28,309 nt of DNA from a virus: the IMG/VR virus record IMGVR_UViG_3300034375_001914, positions 1-28,309 of that record; one strand, 5' to 3'. Within the stretch, counting starts at the first letter, position 1. The number at the start of each line of letters is the position of its first letter. Shown one piece after another: positions 10,762-17,042 of the stretch. The position numbers and the translations under genes are program-made. The notes beneath the pieces were generated by a model that had not been told where the DNA came from, did no database searches, and saw nothing but the letters and a program-made list of their open reading frames with translations.

Positions 10762-11679
10762 TTAGTATTTACCTCCAGATTTCTTATAACCCATTTTATT
10801 ACGTACTGCAGTAGGGAGCTTCTTCAATCCCTTTTGATCTTCAGATGGGGTTTTCAATCCCCCAGTCTGCAATCGTCTAGCTGCTTTCAATCTAGCCTTA
10901 GCTGCAGTAACTTCTGACTTCTTTTCTTTCCTAGCTTCTACACGATCTGCACGCTTATTGATACGAGCAGCTTTAGTAGCCATACGATCTTTAGACTTGC
11001 GGTCAGTTACTTTCTCAGCTCTACTATCTATACGACTAGCCTTTTTAGATGTAGGAGCACTTTGTGCTACGTTTTTAGTAGTAGATTTAGCAAGTCCTGG
11101 ACGTGAATCATTAGAAGGTGCAGATCTCTTCTCCATCTTTTTAGGAGTAGCTGTTGCAAGACCTGGTCTATTATCAGAGCTGGCTTTAGGAGCAGATTTG
11201 CTTTGTAAAGCAGTAGGTGCCGCTTTAGGCTTTGGCTTATTAGTAGCAGTATTACTTGTAGATTTTTTAGGTGTACCTACTTGACCTCTAGTGTAAAATT
11301 CTGCAGCCTCTTTGTTTTTAGCTTTTTTGTCTCTAAGCTGTCGAGCAGCTTCACTTCTGGCAGTAGATCTTTGTATAGGTGTAACTGATACCTTTCCTGT
11401 ACCTTTGCGCTCTGCAATTTTCTTTTGTTTTTCTTCATAAGACAAAGTGAGCTTTTCTGAAACAGTCAGTAAATCATTGTCTGCTTTATTTTTTGCTTCT
11501 GCAGCTTTATTTCTAGATCCGTAGTTTGCTTGTTTACCTGCGGAACCCATACCTCCTCCGGTTTGGTACATTTTAGAACCCCCAAACTTCAGCTCTTTAT
11601 CAGGCTCAATGAAGTTACCCCCCATTTGCATCTTATTACTGGGTTTTTTCTTTCCCCCAGCTTTCATTTTATATCTCAT
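10762..11679 (-). CDS. Highly basic Lys/Arg/Ala-rich protein with GG motifs (putative virion or cargo protein)
   Basis: The 305-residue protein is low in complexity and very basic. It opens with MKAGGKKK, KMQMGG (16-21) and KFGGSKMYQTGG (31-42), continues through a Lys/Arg/Ala/Ser-rich middle, contains two RPGLA repeats (about 171-175 and 193-197), and ends with RRLQTGG (268-274) and YKKSGGKY at the terminus. The middle (about 210-270) reads as charged helix. The YQTGG-type motif also occurs three times in the 976-residue protein at 22760-25690, so the two proteins probably share a targeting or processing signal. The composition fits a disordered nucleic-acid-binding protein packed with the DNA. 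There is no signal peptide or membrane segment. Function is unknown; I infer a virion component from motif sharing and operon position. Confidence 0.7.
   Translation of the reverse strand: MRYKMKAGGKKKPSNKMQMGGNFIEPDKELKFGGSKMYQTGGGMGSAGKQANYGSRNKAAEAKNKADNDLLTVSEKLTLSYEEKQKKIAERKGTGKVSVTPIQRSTARSEAARQLRDKKAKNKEAAEFYTRGQVGTPKKSTSNTATNKPKPKAAPTALQSKSAPKASSDNRPGLATATPKKMEKRSAPSNDSRPGLAKSTTKNVAQSAPTSKKASRIDSRAEKVTDRKSKDRMATKAARINKRADRVEARKEKKSEVTAAKARLKAARRLQTGGLKTPSEDQKGLKKLPTAVRNKMGYKKSGGKY
10858..10878 (-). repeat. RRLQTGG motif copy (basic protein)
   Basis: The motif at residues 268-274 of the basic protein is RRLQTGG. It is a divergent copy of the KYQTGG peptide and lies at the junction between the basic helical middle and the last 30 residues. 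Confidence 0.55.
11554..11589 (-). repeat. KFGGSKMYQTGG motif copy (basic protein)
   Basis: Residues 31-42 of the basic protein contain the full double-GG form, FGG followed by KMYQTGG. It matches the three copies in the 976-residue protein more closely than any other part of the two proteins. Confidence 0.65.
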
Positions 11680-11689
11680 TACTTCTTAG

Positions 11690-11932
11690 TTATTTAATTT
11701 GATTACTAGCCAAGAGAAGTTTAATTTCCTCTACTGCTTTAATTAAAGTCTCAAGCTTACGCTTAATATCATCAGTTTGATCTTCGTGTGCCTTAAGGCG
11801 AAGTCTAAGTTCCCCAATTTGTGCAGTGTGCTTTGCATCAATATTGTTTTGATCAATCTTGAGCTTAATGTAGATCCCTATCAAGGAACCTGCGACCATG
11901 AGGATTTGATATGTTGATAGATCTTCAAACAT
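11690..11932 (-). CDS. Small membrane-anchored coiled-coil protein (holin/XhlA-like topology)
   Basis: This 80-residue protein has one hydrophobic segment near its N-terminus (about 9-24, YQILMVAGSLIGIYIKL) followed by a charged heptad-rich helix (about 28-75, with RLRLKAHEDQTDDIKRKLETL). This topology is shared by XhlA-like holin accessory proteins and other small phage membrane proteins. No endolysin or spanin gene is visible next to it, so a lysis role is uncertain; it could instead be a minor virion or DNA-ejection protein. It lies 12 bases after the small Cys-containing protein and 10 bases before the basic protein. Confidence 0.65.
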   Translation of the reverse strand: MFEDLSTYQILMVAGSLIGIYIKLKIDQNNIDAKHTAQIGELRLRLKAHEDQTDDIKRKLETLIKAVEEIKLLLASNQIK

Positions 11933-11944
11933 TGTTTCTATTTA

Positions 11945-12214
11945 TTAATCCCAGTTAGAACAAGACCCACACTTCCACTTGCGTAACGCTTTGTTGATTC
12001 TAGAGTTAGGGTCTCTAGCATTTTCTGATTTTGTATTTCTACGCTTATGTCCACACATTCTTGAGCAGAATGAGTTTCTTCTCTTCCCTCCCTCAGGTTG
12101 AGGTGCTTTAAGGTCAGAACCAGGGTTTTGACGTTCATAAGACTTTCTCCCTTTTTCGTTTAATCCACCTTGAGAGTTCTTACCTTCTTTGCGTTGCCAA
12201 GCTGGGGTAGCCAT
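11945..12214 (-). CDS. Small basic Cys-containing phage protein (MATPAWQRKEGKN family, DUF6321-like)
   Basis: The 89-residue protein begins MATPAWQRKEGKNSQGGLNE, goes on with KGRKSYERQNPGSDLKAP, and has a C-terminal part with SFCSRMCGHKRR, DPNSRINKALRKWKCG and SCSNWD. I recognise this opening and the 'RINKALRKW' end from small proteins of many marine and environmental phages, grouped (from memory) as DUF6321; their function is unknown. Four cysteines (two CxxxC- or CxxC-like pairs) could bind a metal. The start overlaps the upstream stop in a TAATG junction. A second reading frame across the same bases is a shadow and should be ignored. The abundance of basic residues would suit nucleic acid binding, but that is inference. 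Confidence 0.75.
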   Translation of the reverse strand: MATPAWQRKEGKNSQGGLNEKGRKSYERQNPGSDLKAPQPEGGKRRNSFCSRMCGHKRRNTKSENARDPNSRINKALRKWKCGSCSNWD

Positions 12215-12489
12215 TACTTACAAGCATTATAAGCAATTACTGCATCAGCAGTATCTGAGGTTACACTAGTAAACTCTCCGTAAAGAACTGTACCTGCTGG
12301 AATTGAAATTGATGTAAGAGTTAAAGACCCTACTGTAGTAATTGCTGCAGCAGCTATAAATTGAAGAGCTCTGAACTTACCTGTGGTCTCAGCATCGCTA
12401 AGAAGTTGAGCACCACATCTCCCAAGTGATTCTTCAATCCCAGTTTTAGATCTATCTAAAATTCTATCTGTAGTTGTATTGTATGCCAT
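12214..12489 (-). CDS. Small beta-structured virion protein (putative)
   Basis: The 91-residue protein has a hydrophilic N-terminus (DRILDRSKTGIEESLGRCGA) and a beta-rich second half with FRALQFIAAAAITTVGSLTL, an IPAGTVLYGEFTSV strand pair and AVIAYNACK at the end. The '[FY].A[IL]Q.......T......PAGT.[IL]YG.FT......VIAYN' pattern is one I associate with small structural proteins of Bacteroidota phages. It lies 2 bases after the ring-protein gene and overlaps the next gene by one base. It may decorate the tail or connector. Two cysteines fall near the middle and at the end. Function remains unproven. Confidence 0.65.
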   Translation of the reverse strand: MAYNTTTDRILDRSKTGIEESLGRCGAQLLSDAETTGKFRALQFIAAAAITTVGSLTLTSISIPAGTVLYGEFTSVTSDTADAVIAYNACK

Positions 12490-12491
12490 GA

Positions 12492-13160
12492 TTATTGTTG
12501 TTGATCTTGTTGTCTGTTATTCTCTGTATCATTGAATGGAGATAATAACAGTTTTAACTCTCCATTAATTAACCCAGAAGATATAGCTGCTACCATATCA
12601 GCTGGTAAGGGGAATGGGGATGAGCTATCATAGCAAGAACCTCCCCCACAACCATACTTACTTAATTCTTCTGGATCTTCAAATATACCCCTAACATTTA
12701 ATTTTTCAATACCACTAGGATTATATAAATACATATAGTCCTCAATCATAAATACTTTAGGGTTATTCTTAGTAAACTTATCATACTGAAGATAATCTAC
12801 CTCATAAGGTTCAACCATTGGGATACGTTGTGTCCCATTAACTGCACCAGTATATGTTATTGATTCCCTAAAGTTTAATCTAACTGTCCTAGGGATAGGG
12901 AGATTAGATCTGTATATTGGGCAGTCTAGCTGTAAATCACAGCATTTGCTGGCATCTACTTTAATCATATCTAGACATCCTAAATCTTGTTCTAAGTGTC
13001 TAGTAATTAATCCATTACGAGCAAAGTCCCTTCTAATGAACATTGCTCTGTAATGCTTAATATTAAACTTAATCTGAGACAATGAGATGTACTCATCGTT
13101 ACTGGTTCTCCCAGCCCGAAGCAAGTTTAAGATATTGTACGCCAGCTCATCTAAAGTCAT
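12492..13160 (-). CDS. Ring / tail connector protein (crAss-like, putative)
   Basis: The 222-residue protein starts MTLDELAYNILNLLRAGRTS, then a helix (KFNIKHYRAMFIRRDF), then a Cys-containing block, DLGCLDMIKVD followed by CCDLQLDC (Cys62, 73, 74, 80), and a beta section ending IPRTVRLNF. The 'QDLGCLEM...CCD....C....R....IP..' block is one I recognise from crAss-like phage connector proteins. A second Cys-Gly-rich knot, YGCGGGSC (Cys171, Cys176), precedes a C-terminal helix and a Gln-rich end. The start overlaps the acidic 94-residue gene in an ATGA junction. It probably forms one of the rings below the portal. The Cys clusters suggest metal binding or disulfides in the assembled virion. Confidence 0.65.
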   Translation of the reverse strand: MTLDELAYNILNLLRAGRTSNDEYISLSQIKFNIKHYRAMFIRRDFARNGLITRHLEQDLGCLDMIKVDASKCCDLQLDCPIYRSNLPIPRTVRLNFRESITYTGAVNGTQRIPMVEPYEVDYLQYDKFTKNNPKVFMIEDYMYLYNPSGIEKLNVRGIFEDPEELSKYGCGGGSCYDSSSPFPLPADMVAAISSGLINGELKLLLSPFNDTENNRQQDQQQ

Positions 13161-13441
13161 AAGTTCCGTTCTTTCTTAATTTGAGCTAGCTCAGAACATT
13201 TTTCATACTCTTCCCCATCCTCAAAATAAGTTATCATATCATCTAGTATCATGTCCACAGTCTCAGGTACATCAGGGTCAAACGGGAGGAACAATATATC
13301 CTCTTGTTCAGCCATTAGTTCTGAGATTGTTGATCGTTTAGTTACAAACTTAAATGCATTATTATAGGCTGCATCTATCATTTCAATCTCTTCCTCAAGG
13401 GTGATCTCAATGTCTTCGTCGTCAAAGTCTTCCTCAAACAT
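13157..13441 (-). CDS. Small acidic protein of unknown function
   Basis: The 94-residue protein is strongly acidic at its N-terminus (EEDFDDEDIEITLEEEIEMI) and contains an NNAFKFVTKRSTISELMAEQ segment and ILFLPFDPDVPETVDMILDD. The pattern 'LPFDP...' followed by a helix and an acidic end resembles small conserved proteins near the ring-protein gene of crAss-like phages, but I know no function for them. It starts one base after the metallophosphoesterase stop and overlaps the ring protein by 4 bases, so it is likely to be translated with it. An assembly chaperone or DNA-mimic role could be imagined but has no direct support. Confidence 0.7.
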   Translation of the reverse strand: MFEEDFDDEDIEITLEEEIEMIDAAYNNAFKFVTKRSTISELMAEQEDILFLPFDPDVPETVDMILDDMITYFEDGEEYEKCSELAQIKKERNL

Positions 13442-13442
13442 T

Positions 13443-14573
13443 TTAATTAATATTAGATTGTATGTAACCTTCTAATCCCTTGAACTTGTTCCATATATAA
13501 GCCTGTGCAGCTCTTTTGGAATCATATCCCATCTTCTTATGCCACTCATCATTAGGACATATTGATGGGAGGAATCTAACTTTTACTCCTCTGTACTCAT
13601 TTACTTGCTCCTTATGAAAATGCCCACAATGAGTTTCCCTGAATTCAGTTTTTGAGAACATCTCAGGTTGTTCAGTAGCCATAATCAATGGCATGTCTTG
13701 AGGCTTTTCATTATCCCCGTGTGTGAACATAATCATATTCTTCCCATACATGTAGTACTTACGAGAAGAATCTGAGTTATCTACTGTGACGTTAGGATGA
13801 TTTCTATACCATCCAGCTAATACATCTCCAGCATAGTACATTCTCTCATAGTCATGATTACCTGAGACAACTACTATATCTACTGGAGCAAAGCATAGTA
13901 GATAGTCTGTAGCTTTTACAATCAATCTCCAATAACCTCTGAACGTTTCCTTCCAACCTGCTGAATCATGTTGAGGAGTACCTTTCGTGGTAGATTGTCT
14001 CATACCCTCTGAGTTCATACCATCATTCCCTATTGGGAGAAGTATCCTCTCTATATTGAGACCTTGAGCTTTGATCATTAAGTCTTTAATGACCTCTAAG
14101 AATTGATCCTCAATTTCATCCAGCGTTAATCCTGATAACTTCCCATAGTGTATATCTGGGAGAGATACTTCATATACTACAGGATTTGGGGCTGGGATGT
14201 TGTAAGTGTATACACTTTTAGATGATGAGTATGATTCAGCAAAGTCTATAATGTCTTGCTTGTAATCATACTTAGTCTGTACATCATTCTTTGTAACTAC
14301 AGAAAAGCGAGGCTCTCCTGATTGTGTTTGCCAAAACTTTACACTGACTACGTCGTCTGGAGAAATCTTACTAAGATCTAAAAACTTCTCAAACTCTGTA
14401 AGTACAGTGCTGTTCTCGTTAGTATTCTCATTTGTTACTCCCCTAGCTTGCTTCAAAGCAATTTTAGCTTCTTCCTCAGAACACTTAAGACGTTGAGATA
14501 AACGAGAAGCCCCGACTTTAATATAGCCAGGGTTCTCATTTAAAAACTCTTTTATGTACTTAAGATCAGTCAT
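13443..14573 (-). CDS. Calcineurin-like metallophosphoesterase with N-terminal helix-turn-helix-like domain
   Basis: The 376-residue protein carries the full set of two-metal phosphoesterase motifs in order: D140-x-H142 (LPDIHYG), G182-N-D184 (LPIGNDGMN), G238-N-H-D241 (VVSGNHDYE), H285-G-D (FTHGDNE) and G317-H-x-H320 (HCGHFHK). It should bind two metal ions and cleave phosphomono- or diesters; relatives include Mre11/SbcD-type nucleases and phage-encoded DNA-processing phosphoesterases. Residues about 14-46 (YIKVGASRLSQRLKCSEEEA) resemble the small helical DNA-binding-like domain found at the start of some phage phosphoesterases. It overlaps the coiled-coil gene upstream in an ATGA junction. 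An active enzyme inside a tail-gene operon may process DNA during packaging or ejection, or be packaged; both are inference. The second motif reads GND rather than the commoner GDxxD. Confidence 0.9.
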   Translation of the reverse strand: MTDLKYIKEFLNENPGYIKVGASRLSQRLKCSEEEAKIALKQARGVTNENTNENSTVLTEFEKFLDLSKISPDDVVSVKFWQTQSGEPRFSVVTKNDVQTKYDYKQDIIDFAESYSSSKSVYTYNIPAPNPVVYEVSLPDIHYGKLSGLTLDEIEDQFLEVIKDLMIKAQGLNIERILLPIGNDGMNSEGMRQSTTKGTPQHDSAGWKETFRGYWRLIVKATDYLLCFAPVDIVVVSGNHDYERMYYAGDVLAGWYRNHPNVTVDNSDSSRKYYMYGKNMIMFTHGDNEKPQDMPLIMATEQPEMFSKTEFRETHCGHFHKEQVNEYRGVKVRFLPSICPNDEWHKKMGYDSKRAAQAYIWNKFKGLEGYIQSNIN

Positions 14574-14974
14574 CTAATTATATGAAGTAGCGGGAGTATT
14601 TGATCTGATGTTAAATCTTCAGGTAGTTGATCTTCTCTGATAGTTTCGATAGAAATATTGACCTCATCTTGCATACGAGCTTCTACAATCTCTATTTGCT
14701 TTCTACGCTCCTCAATCAAATCAGCATGTTCTACCTCAAGTCTTTTAATCTCTTCCTCATTATTCTCTTCTGCAAGCTTATGTACTTTAGCAGATACCTC
14801 AATAAACTCTTGAGTGGGGGTAGCTAGACTGTCTAATTCTTTGAGTTGCTGAGAAATCTCTTTAAGATTCTTAGCTACTAAGATTGAGAATCTAGTCCCT
14901 TTAACAGATTTAACATCTTCTAGTCCTTTGTAAAGGTTAACTAGATCTTGGTTTGTGATAGTAATATACTCCAT
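14570..14974 (-). CDS. Coiled-coil protein of unknown function
   Basis: The 134-residue protein is almost entirely helical. Heptad-like patterns run through FSILVAKNLKEISQQLKELD and later KLAEENNEEEIKRLEVEH to about residue 105. The composition is Glu/Leu/Ile-rich with no cysteines or membrane segment. Its last 4 bases overlap the metallophosphoesterase start, so the two are probably made in step, and it could be a partner or chaperone for that enzyme. Other options are a tail-length or assembly helper. There is no family I recognise. Confidence 0.7.
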   Translation of the reverse strand: MEYITITNQDLVNLYKGLEDVKSVKGTRFSILVAKNLKEISQQLKELDSLATPTQEFIEVSAKVHKLAEENNEEEIKRLEVEHADLIEERRKQIEIVEARMQDEVNISIETIREDQLPEDLTSDQILPLLHIIR

Positions 14975-14995
14975 AAGTGTTTGGTTTTGAGTTTA

Positions 14996-15988
14996 TTATC
15001 CGAATACGAAGAAATGAATCTTTCTAACTATAGATGCAGCATCTTGGTTCCCAGTATGAGTAATGTTAATGTTGAAGCTACCATTACTTACACTAGCAAT
15101 GCTAACGTGTACCCCATTATTAGCTGCTACATTACTTTGAAACTCTCTACTTAAGAAGATAACAGAGGTAGAAGTTACAGCACTATTGTTAACTGTAAAC
15201 TGAGTATTTGTGTTAGCAGTGATAGCTGCAGCAAACAATGTGATACTCCCCGCTACAGCATTAAGTGATACAGCAGTAGATAATGATGTAGCTTGAGTTA
15301 CTGCCCCTGCAGTAGATGCAATTAATGAGCCTACAGTCAACTCATTAACAGTTACATTCCCAAGTACAGCATTATCATTTTGCTCAATGTAATCCCCCTT
15401 ATTAAAACCTATAGTCAGAGTATCTGCTACATTGTCTTGAGTTACAGTAATTGGGGAACTGGCTTGTAATGTCTTTGTTTCAGGACCATTAGATGTCCCT
15501 ACTAAAACTTCAAGATTAGCATCTAATACTGCTTCTGTAAGTACTGCACCCCCAAGAATAACAGAGTTAGCTAAGAATGACGACTTCCCAGTCCCACCAT
15601 TAGCTAATGGAAGTACCCCAGTTACGTTAGATGCTAAGTTAACACTTGTCAAGAATAATGAACTAGAGTTATCAGCTGTACTTAAGTCTAAACTCCCAGC
15701 TAAGTTATTGATGTTTATATCTCCTTGAGATACACTCAAAGTTATATCATCAGTATTCTGAGTAGCTGTAATCCCAGTACCCCCAACAATACTTCTCTGA
15801 GCTAATGTCCCTAACCCAAAAGATTTAATCAGTTGACTCCCAGCTCCAGTAGTAGAGATAGTTTTAATTACTGCACTTAATGCTGGGAATTTAGTTGTTG
15901 AACTCCCATCATCAGCAATGAAGTAATGACTGCTAGTTAAGTCCCCAGTATTAATTTGTGTTAAGCTATTTATTGTTACGTTAGCCAT
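14996..15988 (-). CDS. Fibre-like structural protein with NGGTG motif
   Basis: The 330-residue protein begins MANVTINSLTQINTGDLTSS and is beta-rich with low charge. Around residue 125 it has NVTGVLPLANGGTGKSS, the 'TG.LP.ANGGTG' motif that is very common in the shafts of phage tail or head fibres. The C-terminal part (about 230-330) alternates Thr/Ser/Val strands, consistent with a trimeric fibre head. It starts 3 bases after the helical 134-residue gene. It could be a head fibre, as crAss-like phages have, or a short tail fibre. The motif supports a fibre fold; the attachment point is inferred. Confidence 0.7.
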   Translation of the reverse strand: MANVTINSLTQINTGDLTSSHYFIADDGSSTTKFPALSAVIKTISTTGAGSQLIKSFGLGTLAQRSIVGGTGITATQNTDDITLSVSQGDININNLAGSLDLSTADNSSSLFLTSVNLASNVTGVLPLANGGTGKSSFLANSVILGGAVLTEAVLDANLEVLVGTSNGPETKTLQASSPITVTQDNVADTLTIGFNKGDYIEQNDNAVLGNVTVNELTVGSLIASTAGAVTQATSLSTAVSLNAVAGSITLFAAAITANTNTQFTVNNSAVTSTSVIFLSREFQSNVAANNGVHVSIASVSNGSFNINITHTGNQDAASIVRKIHFFVFG

Positions 15989-15991
15989 TCG

Positions 15992-16396
15992 TCATAATTT
16001 TTGAATAGTACCCCCAGACTGAGTGATAATTGTATCCCCAGACTGAGTTACAAAGTTGTATTCTACTGGGGGAAGAATACCTAATGTTCCAGCATTCCCT
16101 GCTGTACTAGGGGCGTAAGTTTGAATGCAATCTCTGCATTCAGCTTTTACATAAGCAATGAATCTATTCAATATTTGCCACCCCTCTTTAGATGAAGATT
16201 GCTCTAAGCAAGTCTCATCATTACGTTGATACTCAATGAGTAGGTAAGCCATTAAACTTAGCTTTACTTGCTCAGTAGTATCACACTTTACTCCCCCAAT
16301 AATCTTTTTGTACAAACCGTAATGACGTCTGTCAATACATGTTCTAAGAGCATTTAGCGTTGTTACAATCTCTTGATTGTTTGAGTAACTTTTCAT
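15992..16396 (-). CDS. Cys-containing helical protein with QSG repeat tail (putative virion protein)
   Basis: The 134-residue protein has a helical body with five cysteines (20, 38, 63, 87, 90), the last two in AECRDC. The C-terminal tail carries an imperfect repeat, TQSGDTIITQSGGTIQ. Its start abuts the stop of the Cys-rich 193-residue gene with no spacer (TAAATG). The cysteine spacing and the shared position suggest it acts together with that neighbour, perhaps as a metal- or disulfide-stabilised part of the virion. I do not recognise a named family. Confidence 0.65.
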   Translation of the reverse strand: MKSYSNNQEIVTTLNALRTCIDRRHYGLYKKIIGGVKCDTTEQVKLSLMAYLLIEYQRNDETCLEQSSSKEGWQILNRFIAYVKAECRDCIQTYAPSTAGNAGTLGILPPVEYNFVTQSGDTIITQSGGTIQKL

Positions 16397-16978
16397 TTAG
16401 CATCCGCATGCGCAAACCTCTGTACACAGAGCACTTGCTTTGTTATACATATCATCGGCATGATCAGGGTTACTCTCCTGTTCAGCAGCAAACTTAGCTG
16501 CTTGTAACATTAAGAAGACTTTCTCAGCTCTAAGTAAGTCCTCTTTGCACTTGTCACACTTACAAGTACATTCTATAGCTGCATCTACAAGTTTAGCAAT
16601 GCAGCAATCAATCTGACAAGGGGCTATTGTATACAGTGTCTGTATCAATGTAGTATCTGCATCATCCTCATTAGATGGTGCCTCGCCGTCAATATTGTAA
16701 TTTATATTGACATTGTCATGTAACTCTACAGATACTAACCCAACAAATGGGGTAGGGGATGTGTATACAAAAGTTAACTCTCCAGATACGCTACCATCTA
16801 AACTATCCCCTTCTAAATATACTGTCGTGACTCCATCAGTAATAAATACCTTCAGGATATCACTAGCATCTACAGCACTCCCAAACTGATCTAATAATTC
16901 TCCATCAGTTATCCTACCAGCAATTGAAGTACAATTAGTTGATAAGTTTAAAAATCTTATATCTTCTGCAGATGCCAT
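16397..16978 (-). CDS. Cys-rich structural protein: beta N-terminal domain plus 12-cysteine helical C-terminus
   Basis: The 193-residue protein has an Ig-like beta N-terminal half (about 1-100, with SGELTFVYTSPTPFVGLVSV) and an alpha-helical C-terminal half rich in cysteine. Twelve cysteines occur at 16, 121, 125, 126, 137, 139, 141, 144, 185, 189, 191 and 193, including CQIDCC, CTCKCDKC and the terminal CTEVCACGC. I recall similar two-part Cys-rich proteins in crAss-like phage tail regions. The CxCxCxxC pattern suggests zinc binding or a disulfide knot. It is the first gene after the terminator at 16993-17028, so it must be reached by read-through or a promoter I cannot see. Confidence 0.7.
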   Translation of the reverse strand: MASAEDIRFLNLSTNCTSIAGRITDGELLDQFGSAVDASDILKVFITDGVTTVYLEGDSLDGSVSGELTFVYTSPTPFVGLVSVELHDNVNINYNIDGEAPSNEDDADTTLIQTLYTIAPCQIDCCIAKLVDAAIECTCKCDKCKEDLLRAEKVFLMLQAAKFAAEQESNPDHADDMYNKASALCTEVCACGC

Positions 16979-16992
16979 AGTAGTTAAAATTT

Positions 16993-17028
16993 AAAAAATA
17001 GGGACGAGACCTATTTCCCGTCCCTATT
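16993..17028 (-). terminator. Rho-independent terminator
   Basis: On the minus strand the transcript forms a perfect 10-base-pair stem, AATAGGGACG with CGTCCCTATT, around a 12-base loop, followed directly by a T-run of six. It lies 15 bases after the stop of the 356-residue structural gene and before the Cys-rich gene, so it ends the head/connector transcript. Confidence 0.88.
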
Positions 17029-17042
17029 CTATTAGTTAGTTA

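Noticed and set aside
10958-11284. 108-codon plus-strand frame opposite the basic protein
   Set aside because: Its Leu/Ala/Val-rich composition is the antisense of Lys/Ala/Arg-rich codons; it is not supported by neighbours, all of which lie on the minus strand.
11938-12138. 66-codon minus-strand frame overlapping the small basic Cys-containing protein
   Set aside because: The other frame gives the recognisable MATPAWQRKEGKN protein with a coupled TAATG start, so this is a shadow.
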